DNA of 64,000 nt. It comes from Riptortus pedestris (taxonomy: Eukaryota; Arthropoda; Insecta; Hemiptera; Alydidae). The translations under genes were made by a program, and so were the position numbers. Of this stretch, positions 42,250 to 53,852 are shown one piece after another. Within the stretch, counting starts at the first letter, position 1. Each line of letters opens with the position of its first letter. The notes beneath the pieces were generated by a model. It did no database searches and was not told the DNA's origin. It saw only the letters and a program-made list of their open reading frames with translations. The stretch is from NCBI GenBank assembly GCA_019009955.1, contig JADPXZ010000008.1, positions 1 through 64,000 of the forward strand, read 5' to 3'.

Positions 42250-42335
42250 TCCCATTGACCAGGATGGAATCCACCATAGCTATACCATGTAAGATTAAGG
42301 CCAACGACTTAACACATAAGCTAGCCTGAGCCTCT
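42250..42335 (-). mobile_element. SINE head fragment
   Basis: Reverse: ACCAGGATGGAATCCACCAT (B-box region degraded), CCATGTAAGATTAAGGCCAA, ATAAGCTAGCCTGAGCC. It matches the tRNA-like head of the 59888 SINE. The tail is missing. Confidence 0.7.
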
Positions 42336-42534
42336 TTTCTGAATAAAATTATGGATATTAAATTAAAGAGCTGACTATTGCAAGACTACGGTTTGCAGAA
42401 ACCAGCTTATACTCACATAGCTGCGAATCGGGTTACGTTTAGTAAGGCTTATTTGTCTGTAAATGTTCTTGTAGCAATTCAAATTAATACCCAGACCCAA
42501 GATGGACAGGTTGCAGGTATAAAGTACGGATAAT

Positions 42535-43157
42535 AAATATATATAAGCATATATATTTGTCTCTTAACGCTCTAGTGGTCAAAATTTATCTTCCATCGTT
42601 ATCAAATTCGCCATTTAATCGTTTTATTTATTCGCTATTTAGCTGTTATATATTTGGATGTTTTAGTTTTCATACTTAATTAAACCCCCACAACTACTAG
42701 ACGTCATATTTAAAATAAGCTGGCATATCACGTACCACTTTATTCTAAGCTTATATACCAAATACGGCTTTCAAGACACAGTTATTATGCGAGTTGCATG
42801 CAAATTTGTTTAGTTATGTGATCTATACCATACTCGAAATTTAACCATTTCTGCCAACACTAAAGATAATATTTGTTCCCAGAATAGTGGGGGGTTTATA
42901 GGGAGTGATTTAAAAAGTTGAAATATATCCGTTATTATGAGTTAGATCGTAAAATGTTATAGAACCAATCTTGTTAAACTCTTAATGCTCTACAATTGTT
43001 CTTCTATGCAATTTACATTAACTCAAATACAATTCCAGTTATTCGTATTTCCTTGTTTTAGCCCTTAGAGGATATGTGGTGAGATGAGGTGACAAGCGTG
43101 CTGTACCAGCATGTAAGAAATCTTAGCCTTAGTTTATACAACCGATGCGTGACGGAC
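42535..43157 (-). mobile_element. HINE-like element, reverse, 3' segment missing
   Basis: From TATTTGTCTCTTAACGCTCT through two diverged modules to TGCGTGACGGACGG. The 5' region has GTGAGATGAGGTGAC and GCTGTACCAGCATG. Confidence 0.7.
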
Positions 43158-43209
43158 GGTTTTTTGATAGACATAAATACGGTAAAATACATAATAATAG
43201 TTATTTATT

Positions 43210-43325
43210 ATACAAGTGACGAAAGTAGATCATTTTACAACTCGAGTGAAACGTTTACCAACACGAGCGAAGCGAGTGTGGTAGTTTCACGAGAGTTGTA
43301 AATTCTACTTTCGTCACGAGTGTAA
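43210..43325. mobile_element. Fold-back MITE
   Basis: Inverted arms: TGACGAAAGTAGATCATTTT, ACAACTCGAGTGAAAC on the left and GTTTCACGAGAGTTGTAAAT, TCTACTTTCGTCACGAGTGT on the right, around an inner palindrome ACACGAGCGAAGCGAGTGTG. Bounded by TA. About 115 bp, non-coding. Confidence 0.8.
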
Positions 43326-44487
43326 TATTAATTTTTTTCTGTAATCGTGTAATACATGATCAGATCTAACCAGAATATGAACAAAATTAGGATGTTGTGA
43401 AGGTATGTTGTTGGTAGGTTATAAGCATGGTTGTGAAAGGTTATAAGCATAGTTATAAAGCGACTAGTTGTGAAGTAGTGCAGTTATAAAAAAGTGCAGT
43501 TTATAAACAAGGAAGGTAATTATTATTATATTTAAGTTTTAAAATATATTGATTATTTCCACCAATAATTCATTCACATTTCAATTTATTTTGTTAAAAT
43601 AAATTGTTACAATGTTAAGAAACATTTAAAAGCATTTAATTTCCAACTTCAAATTATTTTTTTATTTATACTTATTACTAATTAAGAAGGCAATTCACTT
43701 TCTTCACTCTATTGCGAAATGTTTCACTTTCTTCACTCATTTCAGTTTAGTAATGTTACCGTTATTCAACGATTACAGAAAAAGCATATTTTAATCTCAA
43801 AAATATTCATTCTTACTTTTTCACATCCGATGATAAATTTCATTGATTAGCTTTCATTTTTCAAGGTGTATATTTCTAGAAGGTGTTGGTCAAATAATTT
43901 AATCGTCCAAGAAACTTGACATTTTTTTTAAGAATAAATATTTTACTAGCGATTCTAAATACCTAATATGTGAACTGTGCACGCCTGTATGCTTGAACTC
44001 TTAGGGTATTAATGCATTCAATCTGATAAAATTAAAGGATGTTTATTTTTCTATGGACATGCGCAAACACATTATTATTTTCATAATGGAAGTACTAATA
44101 TTTCAAAATGTATACATTATAAAACGGTATTGGACAATGCACTTCGATGATCTCTTAATAGCTAGGCAAGTATAAGTGTTTTTGGCTGAAGTACTTCAGA
44201 TGATTTAGGGATATAAGCTGGAAATAACTGCAAGATTTTAGTAATAATAAAAGACGGTAATAAAGCTGTGGAGATTGCTCGATGTTAAAACTAATCCCTG
44301 AGGTACATTTAATGGGCTTTGCCTCATCGTTACTAGTCATAAAGACATAATGGCAAATATAAACTGGCGAATAGCTGCTGGTAATAGCTACGTCTATTTC
44401 GTCTATTAATCTCTGCAATTTAAAGGGTAGTTATGGCATTTGCAGATAAACAATACTATTTAAATATATGAGTATAAAAATAAAAAG
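43326..44487. other. AT-rich spacer, no gene seen
   Basis: About 43410-43500 has short repeats of GGTTATAAGCATRGTT. An 87-codon minus frame (44155-44418) has no recognised motif. No RNA gene found. Confidence 0.45.
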
Positions 44488-45268
44488 TCCGTCACGCAGA
44501 GGCATCGTTAACTAAGCAGATTTCACACGAGCGTCACGTTTTGGCATTTATCCCTAAACGTAAGAGTTCAATGAGAATAATATTTGGTATTCAGGCCTCA
44601 ACTAATGTGCTTCATGATATAAAAGCTTATTGATAATATGACATGAGTGGGAGTGGGTGTTTACAGAAGGCCGAAAACTAAAAAATGCAAATATCTCGGT
44701 TAATATTCCATTTAGAAAGAAAATATGTATATTACAACAGTCATAGAACATAACATCTTCAATAGAGTCAATTCTATACAATTTTTCGATCCGACGCATA
44801 ACAACAGAGATATTTCGAATTTTCGAAATTCTCCCCCTCTAAATACCCATGGTCAAATTTCAGCCGTTAACGAACTTGATCTGCACAAAATAATCTTGTT
44901 TACAAAAAACTTTTAAATATCGAGTTTGGTAATGATCAGACAAAAATTGCTACCGCTAGAGCGTTAACAATATCTATCTATCTATCTATCTATATATAAA
45001 ATTGTAACTTCTGTACATTGATTTTTTCTCGAAATTTCACGATACTTTTTCGTTTCACTTGCCCTAGACACCATAACTGCATTTTGTTTCTTTCGTGTAT
45101 GTTTGTTACCTTTTCACGCATAAACGGCCGAACCGAATTTTATGAAACTTGGTATCTATATTAATACTAACCCAGATTAGACTTTAGACTGTATTAATAT
45201 TCTCTGAGACGAACAGGAGTGGGGGTTATAAGGGAAGCCTTGAAATTTAAAATAGCGATATTTCGTTT

Positions 45269-45339
<71 letters not shown>

Positions 45340-45462
45340 TTGACCGGACCTCATTTTCGTCATCTCATGGGTAGGATCGATGGGCATTTGAGGAAATGAT
45401 TCGAAAATGTCGTTATGAGCACGACCTCAATAGCTGGATTCCCTTAGGGGAAATCTGCTAAA
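44488..45462 (+). mobile_element. HINE-like element, complete, with family R tail in its TA tract
   Basis: TCCGTCACGCAGAGGCATCG to TTCCCTTAGGGGAAATCTGC, TAAAA. A (TCTA)n run (about 44973-44992) and a reverse family R tail (44998-45271) occupy the microsatellite slot with a (TA)n tract. The next copy begins three bases after its 3' end. Confidence 0.8.
44998..45271 (-). mobile_element. Family R tail fragment
   Basis: AAAATTGTAACTTCTGTACA, CACGCATAAACGGCCG, GGAGTGGGGGTTATAAGGG, cut at TATTTCGTTTCC by a (TA)n tract of about 30 units. Confidence 0.75.
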
Positions 45463-45465
45463 AGA

Positions 45466-45538
45466 TCCGTCACGCAGGGGCTGCGTATAGTAAGCAGATT
45501 TCCCACCTGCTGGTATAACACACTAGTAATGTCATTCA

Positions 45539-45588
<50 letters not shown>

Positions 45589-46694
45589 TCTATTTATAAG
45601 TCCAAATTAATCAGTAGTGGTAGGGGTTTACTGAAGGGTCAAAACAAGAAAGTGCTAATAGCTCGTTCAAGCGAGCTAATGGAAAATGTAAAAAACGACA
45701 ACAGTAGTTTAACAAGTTATTTTATATTACATTTTTCGACCCGGCACATAATAACGGATATATTTTGAATTTTCGAAACCCCTCCTCTAAGCCCCCACTA
45801 TTCCATACCTAATTCCAGCCACTAATATGAAATATGACCTTCAGTGTTGACAGAAAAGTTTAAATATCGAGAGTTGTATAAATCAATTAAATATTTTCGA
45901 GGAAGAACATAAAAACTTTGATGGTGCCTTCGCAAAACGAGTTTCCATCTACCTCGCAGAATAAAGGTCTCTGGAAAACAATATTTGATATATAAACTTA
46001 GGATAAAGTATCGCACCATTCCGTATCCGATTTCCGTCATTAGCTAATACCATATTTAGTGTGACTGAAACTATTACAAATCGAGTATGGCGTAGAAAAA
46101 ATAAACATTTTTGAGTTCTTAAATGGTGACGCCATGGCACTACTTAGTTGCATGTACCTCACACATTAAAAATTCAATGAAAACAATATTTGGTGTTTCA
46201 GTTTCAGAATAAAAGTGGTTCATGATTTAACTGTTTATTGTTAATATGACTTACTAGGAGTGGGACTTTGCTGAATGCTGAAAACTTTAAAAAATCGGTG
46301 AATATTTATGATAGAGAAAATACCTATTTAACAACAATGATAGGCAATTAAACTTGTAGTAAGATTAGTTCTATACATTTTTCGATCCGACGTATAATAA
46401 CGGAGATATTTTGAATTTTATAAAATTCTTCATTCATCCCAGTCCGATTTCAGCCGTTAAGGCAACACAATCTTTAGTTTTGCCAAAAAAAATTGTATCT
46501 CGGGTTTGGTAACGATAAGAAGAAAATTGCGATCGCGAGAGCGGCAACGGACAAGTATATATTATAATATATACATATAATATATAATGTTTTAACGGAC
46601 CTCATTTTCGACATCTAGGTAGGATCGATTGATACTTGAGGACATTATTCGAAAATCTCGTCATGAGTTCTCTTCCTTAAGGGAAATCAGCTAA
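45466..46694 (+). mobile_element. HINE-like element, two-module long copy
   Basis: TCCGTCACGCAGGGGCTGCG to TTCCTTAAGGGAAATCAGC, TAAAA. A TA tract lies already near the 5' end (45541-45586). Two full modules are followed by a partial third block (CCGTATCCGATTTCCGTC), then a short TA tract and the 3' segment. Confidence 0.8.
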
Positions 46695-46926
46695 AAGCCC
46701 ATCTGGCGTTTTTAGGAGCTTTATTCAATACTATTTCGAACACCGTTTGAGATTAAAAATTAAAATTAGATCTATTTCTTAAACTCAGTACTTACGACCT
46801 GTAGACAATATTTTAGGAAATTCTAAAATGGTCAGGTAAAAGTTTAATTCAAGGTATGACATGGAATGGCCCCTATACAAAATGCTTATGTAACACCATG
46901 ATTTGCAGAATTTAAACCCCTAAAGC

Positions 46927-47485
46927 ATATGTTGGCAACAACCGGTAAGATTTGATCCGGCCCGCGAGACATTTTGAAAAATCCAATTTAACAAAAATAT
47001 TACACTACTTACTCCAAATGAGGAAGATGAGGAGAGATTTGTGCGTTTGGCAGTACATACTTATAAATGCGAACAGTTCTTTTCAATGATGAAAGTTAAT
47101 AAATCAAAACCTCGTACAAGGCTGACTGAAGATAATTTGGAACATTCTTTTCGTCTTTGTATCAGTGGAATTAATCCAAACATCGATGGATTAGTTTCCC
47201 AAATTCAAGCTCAAGTGTCTCATCGATTTCGGGTAGCTATTTAACTTTCATTGTTTGTAATAATTCCAAATTTTACAATGTAATTAATGTTGTACCTATT
47301 ATTTTGTCATTTCATTTTGTTATTTTAATATATTGTGTTATAATTACATTGTTGTTTAATTTCATGTCTGATATCAATCGTAAAAAATTATGAACACTAC
47401 TTTAAAATCCGCTAATTTTAAACGCGGCCCGCGAACGTATTTGCACACTAAAGTTTGGTCCACAACATGTCAAAAGTTGCCCATA
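46927..47485 (+). mobile_element. hAT transposon, internally deleted
   Basis: 559 bp flanked by an 8-bp duplication CCTAAAGS (46919-46926 and 47486-47493). The ends resemble each other in inverted form (TATGTTGGCAAC and, inverted, TATGGGCAAC), and both subterminal regions have GGCCCGCGA. It carries only the transposase C-terminus. Confidence 0.8.
46991..47244 (+). pseudogene. hAT transposase, C-terminal dimerisation domain
   Basis: The frame reads EEDEERFVRLAVHTYKCEQF, FSMMKVNKSKPRTRLTEDNL, EHSFRLCISGINPNIDGLVS, QIQAQVSH to a stop. The pattern YxCEQxFSxMKxxKSxxRxRLTxxxLExxLRxxxxxxxPxIDxLV is the C-terminal dimerisation (hATC) region of hAT transposases related to the GTF2I-repeat/ZBED-like group. 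The BED finger and catalytic domain are deleted. The remaining frame has no stop, so loss was by deletion, not decay. Confidence 0.85.
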
Positions 47486-47499
47486 CCTAAAGGGACAGT

Positions 47500-47992
47500 A
47501 TTATTATTATTTATTATTCATACAATAATCGCATTTCGCAACAGGGCGATTTAGCTACGAATCAGTTATTTAATATACAGCATAATAATTAACATATAAG
47601 ATATTGAACATATAACATATTTAACCTAAAACATATAATTATTATATTTACGTAAGTATGCTCATTTCTGCAAATATTTTCAGTATTGCCCTACATTATA
47701 ATTTTTTGAAAATGTTGTTTTGTTTCAAGTATTGTAATACGCGGTCTATATACGGGCTACAGTCATGTAGCAATTCAGTCCAAGTGTATGGTAGGTCTAT
47801 GTGAGTCCTTAAATAGCAGTCAGTCAGTATATGTTTCATAGTAAGTCTACAGTTACAGTGTTGGCAGTAGGGTTCGTCTTCTCCAGTAAGTAGGTAAGTG
47901 TGAGTTAGTCGTGAATGGCAATTCTCAACCTCCTTAAAACTACTACTACTAAAGGGGCAATATACTTCACGATTAAGTATTTCTTGAATCAT
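47500..47992 (-). pseudogene. Non-LTR retrotransposon ORF C-terminus and 3' UTR
   Basis: Coding 47992-47696: HSRLTHTYLLTGEDEPYCQH, CNCRLTMKHILTDCYLRTHI, then YIDRVLQYLKQNNIFKKL. RLTHxxLLxGEDxPxCxxCxxxLTxKHIxxxC is the cysteine/histidine motif close to the end of I/Jockey-superfamily ORF2. The 3' UTR (about 47500-47695) ends in a TTATTA-rich stretch, which read on the minus strand is a TAATAA tail. 5'-truncated. Confidence 0.75.
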
Positions 47993-48633
47993 TACTCAGA
48001 AAATTATATTTTAATATTAATTTGATTGTAATAAATATCTCTTGTTGCTGGCGATATTTAAGGCTTCTGGTACATACTCAAATCTAAATATTTGAATTAA
48101 AAACTATTTTGATTTTAACCCGCCAGGCTCAGCTAACATTATATAAGCGGGGATTAGCAAGGCTTTCATACAACCAAAGCATCTATAAAACAAGTTTGTT
48201 GAAGACTGCAGTTTTTCCATACTCTGAGGTTTTTTTAATAGGAAACTTGTTGGGGAGAATGAAGAAAATTTCTTCCTAACAAAGTAATTTTATGGCATAA
48301 AAAAGGGGAGGAGCGAAGGGAGGGGGATGGGGAGGTTTTCCCCCAGAGGAAGTTTGAGGACATTTCATGAAAAAGCCCCTTCTCATTAGCCCCCTCCCCC
48401 TTACCTTCCACTTCCGCTTCCGGCTTCTACACTCCAACGGCGAGAGCTAGCGGAAACCTTATCTAAATCTAACCAGGGCATCGGCCTTCTGCATAATTCA
48501 CTACTTTATCGATTTTTGTATGCCGTCCATTTTAGTTCTTACAATTACTTAAAAGGGAGTATAGGGAACAGGAAAATTCAAAAAGTTCTGTGACTATCTG
48601 AGCAAGTAGAGTAGTTCATTCCTAGGACAAAAC
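47993..48633. other. Spacer, no gene seen
   Basis: A purine-rich stretch at 48300-48350 and a C-rich one near 48375-48430. No coding motif or RNA gene recognised. Confidence 0.45.
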
Positions 48634-48754
48634 TTTTAGCAGATTTCCCTTAAAAGAAATCAGCTATTGAGGTGGTACTCATGATGCGATTTTCGAAAAA
48701 TTTCTTCAAATGTCCATCGATCCTACCCAAGAGATGACGAAAATGAGGCCCTTT

Positions 48755-48756
<2 letters not shown>

Positions 48757-48852
<96 letters not shown>

Positions 48853-48866
48853 TGTGTGTGTGTGTT
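48757..48866. repeat. (TA)n(TG)n microsatellite
   Basis: About 23 TA units, then about 30 TG units with one AG interruption, in the standard slot of a HINE-like copy. Confidence 0.95.
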
Positions 48867-49476
48867 AACGCTCTAGCGGTAGCAATTTTTGTCTGATCGT
48901 TAGCAAACGATTAAATTAAATGTACTATAAATATTGTTATATATATTTATTCTCTATCTTGTATATTTACCGAGATATTTGCATGATAATAAAATGAGGT
49001 CGGTTCAAAATTATATATATACATATATATATATATATATACTCGTATGTATGTATGTCTGTTAACACTCTAGCGGTCGCAATTTTTGTTTGATCGTTAC
49101 GAAACTCGATATTTAAACGTTTTATGCAAAAAGACAGATCAAGTTCGTTAATGGCTGAAATCGGACAGGTGAGGGGGGGGGGGTTTAGAGGGGGATTTTC
49201 GAAAATTCGAAATATCTCCGGTACTATACGTCGGATTTGAAAACTTGGGTAGAACCAATCTTATTGAAAATTAAATTTACTATAAATATTGTTATGTGCA
49301 TTTATTCTATATCTTGAATATTAACCGATATATTTGTATTTATATTAAGTGTGTGCGGATAGCGGACGAGATGAGAACGGCTGATGTCGGTTCTATTAGC
49401 GACTTTCCGCGAAAGCTAGTTTCCGTAACTGTTCGGCTCACGTGAAATTGGTTTAGAGACTCGTTACTACTACTGT

Positions 49477-50026
49477 ATAATGCGATGGGTAATTCATTTG
49501 GAAATCAAGATTACCCTCTCACTATTTGGGTTTATGCAAGTGATGGTTATCATGAGGGTGGACTGTATAAATGTGGTTAGATGGTGATAGAACAAATAAG
49601 TCTATTGAACAGTGTTACTACATAATGCATATAATGTACAATGAAGATATATAAATTAAGAATTACAATATTGAATGCTGATGATTCTGAAGATATGTGT
49701 TCAGTTTCTTCTGGTTATTCATTCCCCTTCTTATTCTCTCTCCATCCATATCTTCCCTCCTGCCACCCACCTTGGCTTGAATGCTAGTAAATTAGCCATG
49801 GTTTTGTGGCATATTAACAAAATAAAATACTTGATGAGTGTGCTCTCTCAAGAAAGGTAGACTGACTTCTCGTGTCTTTTTTTCCTCTACTCCTGCATTT
49901 TGTTCTCTGCTAACAGCTGGAGCTGGGTAGCTCCCAGGACTGACACATAGATGGCAGCACCATGCGGGGGCCTCTTGAAAGGTAGAGAACATACAGTTTT
50001 TCGTCTGTTTCATTGAAGATGGAACA
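49477..50026. mobile_element. 550-bp insert with 8-bp target duplication
   Basis: ACTACTGT at 49469-49476 and 50027-50034 flanks it within a HINE-like 5' region. No inverted ends, poly(A) or coding motif. An 8-bp duplication would fit a deleted hAT or Merlin element, but the ends do not support either. Confidence 0.5.
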
Positions 50027-50344
50027 ACTACTGTTACTAGTATGCAGATTTCTCTATTGTAAAACACCACGTGGGAACTCTGCTTAGTTTACGCAGCCCC
50101 TGCGTGACGGACTTTTTTTGTTCAGGCGGAACTACGATTTTAATGGGTAAAATCAATTATTCAGATTTATATAATCCTGTCGCGTTTAACAATTTTATAA
50201 ACCACGAATATATACATAAACTGACTGATTTTTTAAATTGAAATTCATTGTGAATTCGTCTTATTTAGGTAAATTATTGAGAGCCGTTATATAAAAAAAA
50301 GAAAGAAAAAAAAGAGAGATTTCCACGAAACAACTCAAGGTATA

Positions 50345-50927
50345 CAGGGGGTTTCAAACTTCTTGCTCACTCACCCCTCCCCCCCCCTCCCCCATTTTTC
50401 AAGAGTTTTGAGAATTTCGAAACGAAACTTGTTAGGCCTTAATTATGGAGAATGAAGTTTCTTTTGCGATAAAGTCGATTATCTAACTTCTACCAGCGCA
50501 CCAAAGTCTGAAATGTCCAATGGAAAAGCATATTTTCAACAGGTAGAAAACTTTTAACAGGCCCTCACTTTTAAGATTATTTTAATCTTCAATATTTAAT
50601 AAGGTGATTTTGGATACAATACTTCACTCTGGAGGTAATTAAAAATTATTCTTGTAAAGTCCGTTTTATGACGGTTTCTGGCTAGTTATTTCTCCAGGAC
50701 TCGGAACAAAAATAACCCAATATAACATTGTTTTTTAATTTGATTTTCTACGATAATCCCTGGTTAAACAAGTGCTGTTGGAAGTTCAAGAGTTATGTGG
50801 AAAAGAGCTGGAAGAGGTTAGAATATCGGCTTCCCCACTAAAAGAAACTTCGTTCCTTACCACTAAGACCAAAACTGAGATTTCGAAATTCTCAAGACAG
50901 TGGTAAGCAGGGAGTTTGAAACACCCA
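50345..50927. mobile_element. 583-bp element with long imperfect TIRs
   Basis: Left end CAGGGGGTTTCAAACTTC, right end inverted TGGGTGTTTCAAACTCCC. Similarity continues inward for about 100 bp (TTTTGAGAATTTCGAAAC versus CTTGAGAATTTCGAAATC, and GAAGTTTCTTTT on both sides). The interior has no coding motif. Superfamily unknown. Confidence 0.65.
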
Positions 50928-51324
50928 ATATATGTTTTTTTTTTTTTTTTCTATAATGGAATATGGCTAGGGTCTATTATTCTGGGCTAGGGAGGATATG
51001 AAAGATGAAATTGAAGTCTAAGGAGGGAAAGGCGGTTCCACCATGAAATATTTACCCATAAAAACCAACTGTTGCACCTGAAACGCAGTAGAGTTGTTAG
51101 TGAAATTATGTGAAGGCCACTCCGTCAACCGTCTAGCACAATGATTTAGACCACCTGTTTTCCAAAATAGTTCCAGTTTCATATTTCTAGAATTAATCAT
51201 TTTAAGTGGGAATCGTCATCAAAATATACGGATTAATAATATTATTAAAATTAGTCGTTAATGTCACGCAGACGTCCCTTATAGCATAATTGCATAGGTA
51301 ACATCAATTAAGGGTGGTTAACGG
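50928..51324. other. Spacer, no gene seen
   Basis: A 60-codon minus frame (51018-51200) has no recognised motif. A T-run at about 50937-50950 follows the TIR element. Confidence 0.4.
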
Positions 51325-51430
51325 TAAATCTTGTCATTGCATCAGATTTGAAGATGACATTGCTCTCCTGGCAAAGACCAAGTAGTAGAGAACGAACAAG
51401 TCCTAGGAAATTTATATCATAGCATTGGAA
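51325..51430 (+). pseudogene. LINE reverse transcriptase palm scrap
   Basis: IRFEDDIALLAKTK, two stops, then in another frame ENEQVLGNLYHSIGN. FADDIALLA is the catalytic box of RTE/L1-type reverse transcriptases; here the first Ala is Glu, both aspartates remain. Only about 35 codons. Confidence 0.55.
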
Positions 51431-51465
51431 ACATAATACTTGAAAAAAGAAGGAGTTTTGTTACC

Positions 51466-51468
<3 letters not shown>

Positions 51469-51540
<72 letters not shown>

Positions 51541-52294
51541 CGCTCTAGCGGCCGCAGTTATTGTGTTATCTTTACCAAACTCGATATGTAAGCGTTTCAT
51601 GCAAAACTAAAGATGAAGTTCGTTAATTCAAAATATCTCGGTTAATGTACGTCAGTCCGAAAAAAAGTGAAAAAAACAATCTTTTTGAAAATTAAATTTA
51701 CTATAAATATTATTCTCTATCTTGAACATTAACCCAGTTATTTGCATTTTTCAGTTTTCAGCCTTCAGCAAACCCCACTTTTACTCATGACACATGAATA
51801 ATACTCTGTTATATATAAAACCACTTTATTTGAAGCTTAAATACCAAATATTGTTTTCAAATTTTATTATACGAGCTACATGCAAATATGTTCTGTTGAT
51901 CCCCCCCCCCTTCTTAATTTCTTGGACTACTAAAATTTGAGCGAGTGAGATAAAACTTATTCTGATTCATTATAAATTACAGCACTAGACATAGTAAATA
52001 GTTTTCAATAGAATTGATCTGTTATATTCAGATATATTTCCGTAATTGTTTACTTTCTGGTAAAGAATATTTCTAATTATCTGTTCTGATCTGTGAGAGG
52101 TTGGCAGACCTGATTGTTTAAAATTCAGACGCTTTCCGTTGAAGGATTATTAACATTGGCTGAAACATTTCTCAATAATTTTTGTATTTATTCACTTAAT
52201 ATTCACGGTGGTGTGTTGCCAGTATGTAGATTTATCTATTGCAAAACGTCAAGAGGGAAATCTGCTTAGTTTACGCAGCCCCTGCGAGACAGAG
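51469..52294 (-). mobile_element. HINE-like element, long subfamily, 3' segment missing
   Basis: Begins in a (TA)n(TG)n tract (51469-51538), then CCGCTCTAGCGGCCGC, body with a shortened middle, the complete long 5' segment and the 5' end GCAGCCCCTGCGAGACAGA. Confidence 0.75.
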
Positions 52295-52317
52295 TTTATT
52301 TTTACATTAAAATGTGC

Positions 52318-52388
52318 TGAAAGGAGATCACTAGTGTGTTTTACTAGAACTTGGGAAATCTGCTTAGTTTACCCAGTTCCTGTATGAA
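52318..52388 (-). mobile_element. HINE-like 5' end fragment
   Basis: AAAGGAGATCACTAGTGTG, TTGGGAAATCTGCTTAGTTT, ACCCAGTTCCTGTATGAAG. It lies next to the previous copy's 5' end, in the same orientation. Confidence 0.65.
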
Positions 52389-52507
52389 GAATGTTTTTCC
52401 CGCTTCCGACTACTAAAGTCACAATTCTTGTTATTTAGACCATTTTGGCGTCTACGCATAAATGAAATCGGTCTTAACCTTCGAACTGAGGCGATTCATA
52501 TAAATAA

Positions 52508-52630
52508 ATTGTAACGGATCTCATATTTGTCATCTCCTCTGTAGGATTGATGAACGTTTGAAGAAATTTTTGTGAAACCGTTTAATGAGTACAGCTTCAG
52601 TAGCTGACTCTCTCTAAGGGAAATTTCCTT
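52508..52630 (+). mobile_element. HINE-like 3' end fragment
   Basis: AACGGATCTCATATTTGTCA, GGATTGATGAACGTTTGAAG, AATGAGTACAGCTTCAGTAG, degraded palindrome. Confidence 0.65.
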
Positions 52631-53311
52631 TAGAAAGAAATTGTTAAATTGAACGTATAATATTCAAATTGATTTTGATCCATACCGAGAAGGTATTTCT
52701 GATAAACCGCAAAGCATATTTAATAGTACGTTTTAGTAGTCTGTATTTTCGTATTAGCATGATTGATGAAAACTTTAAGGGAACAGACCTGCTTTTCTCC
52801 GGCCATCAGTTTAGGATGCTCATTTATTAATGTCTATGTCCTATTGAAAGCTCTCCCTTAAAACAGGTTTTAATCCATTCAAATTTATAATATAACTGCT
52901 CATGCACGAAGAGCTGACCGTTAGTCAGAGAGATTCACTAATTAGAGGAGACCATTAACAGAGCTACCATTATACGGCTGAGGGATTTCGTTTCACAGAT
53001 GAATTAAACACGCCAGAAAATAGAAATTCAGTTTATTTCATTTGGACGTATGATGAGTTTGTTGGCGAGCACCAATTTCCATAACTATAAGTGTGGGAAA
53101 TATAGTCAAGGGAGAAAAAAAAATAGAGTTTCTCATGTAAAAAAGTTTAAAGAACAATTTGAAATACTTTAACTTCATCAATGACGGCTGAAATTAGAAC
53201 TTTCCTTTCCATCTTCCGTTAACAAATGGCAACGTTATTTAACCATTGTCAATGTAGACCCCTGCTCAAATTAAAATTAAAATCAAATTCACTCCATCCT
53301 TACATTAGCCT
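52631..53311. other. Spacer, no gene seen
   Basis: No ORF, RNA gene or repeat recognised. Confidence 0.45.
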
Positions 53312-53578
53312 TCTAGCAGATTTCTCTTAGGAAAATCGGCTATTGAGGTTGTACTCATGATGGGATTATCGAAAAAAAATTTCAAATAAACATCGATCCT
53401 ACCCAGGAGATGACGAAAATGAGGTCTGTTTAAAATTTTATATATATATATTACATGTTAACGCACTAGATATTTTTGTTTGATCGTTGCGAAACTTGAT
53501 ATTTAATCTTTTCTTTAAAAAGAAAGCTCAAGGTTCGTTATTAGCTGAAATCGGACCAGTGGGAGCCGCCCCCCCCCG

Positions 53579-53615
<37 letters not shown>

Positions 53616-53796
53616 TTTTAACGCTCTAGCGGTCACAATATTTGTCTGATATATACCAAACTCGGCATTTAAACGTTTCTGTGTAAAAATGAAGATTAAG
53701 TTCGTTAATAGCCCAAATGGGACCATTAGGAGAGGGGGGATTTTAAAAATTAGACATTTCTCAGCTATTATTCGTCGAATCGAAAATTTGTATAGA

Positions 53797-53852
<56 letters not shown>

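Larger units (their letters stand above)
48634..50111 (-). mobile_element. HINE-like element with internal duplication and a 550-bp insert
   Basis: TTTTAGCAGATTTCCCTTAA to CAGCCCCTGCGTGACGGA. The region between 3' segment and body is duplicated: AAATGAGG, TA tract and CTGTTAACRCTCTAGCGG occur at about 48740-48880 and again at 48970-49080. A 550-bp insert (49477-50026) interrupts the 5' region with an 8-bp direct repeat. Confidence 0.8.
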
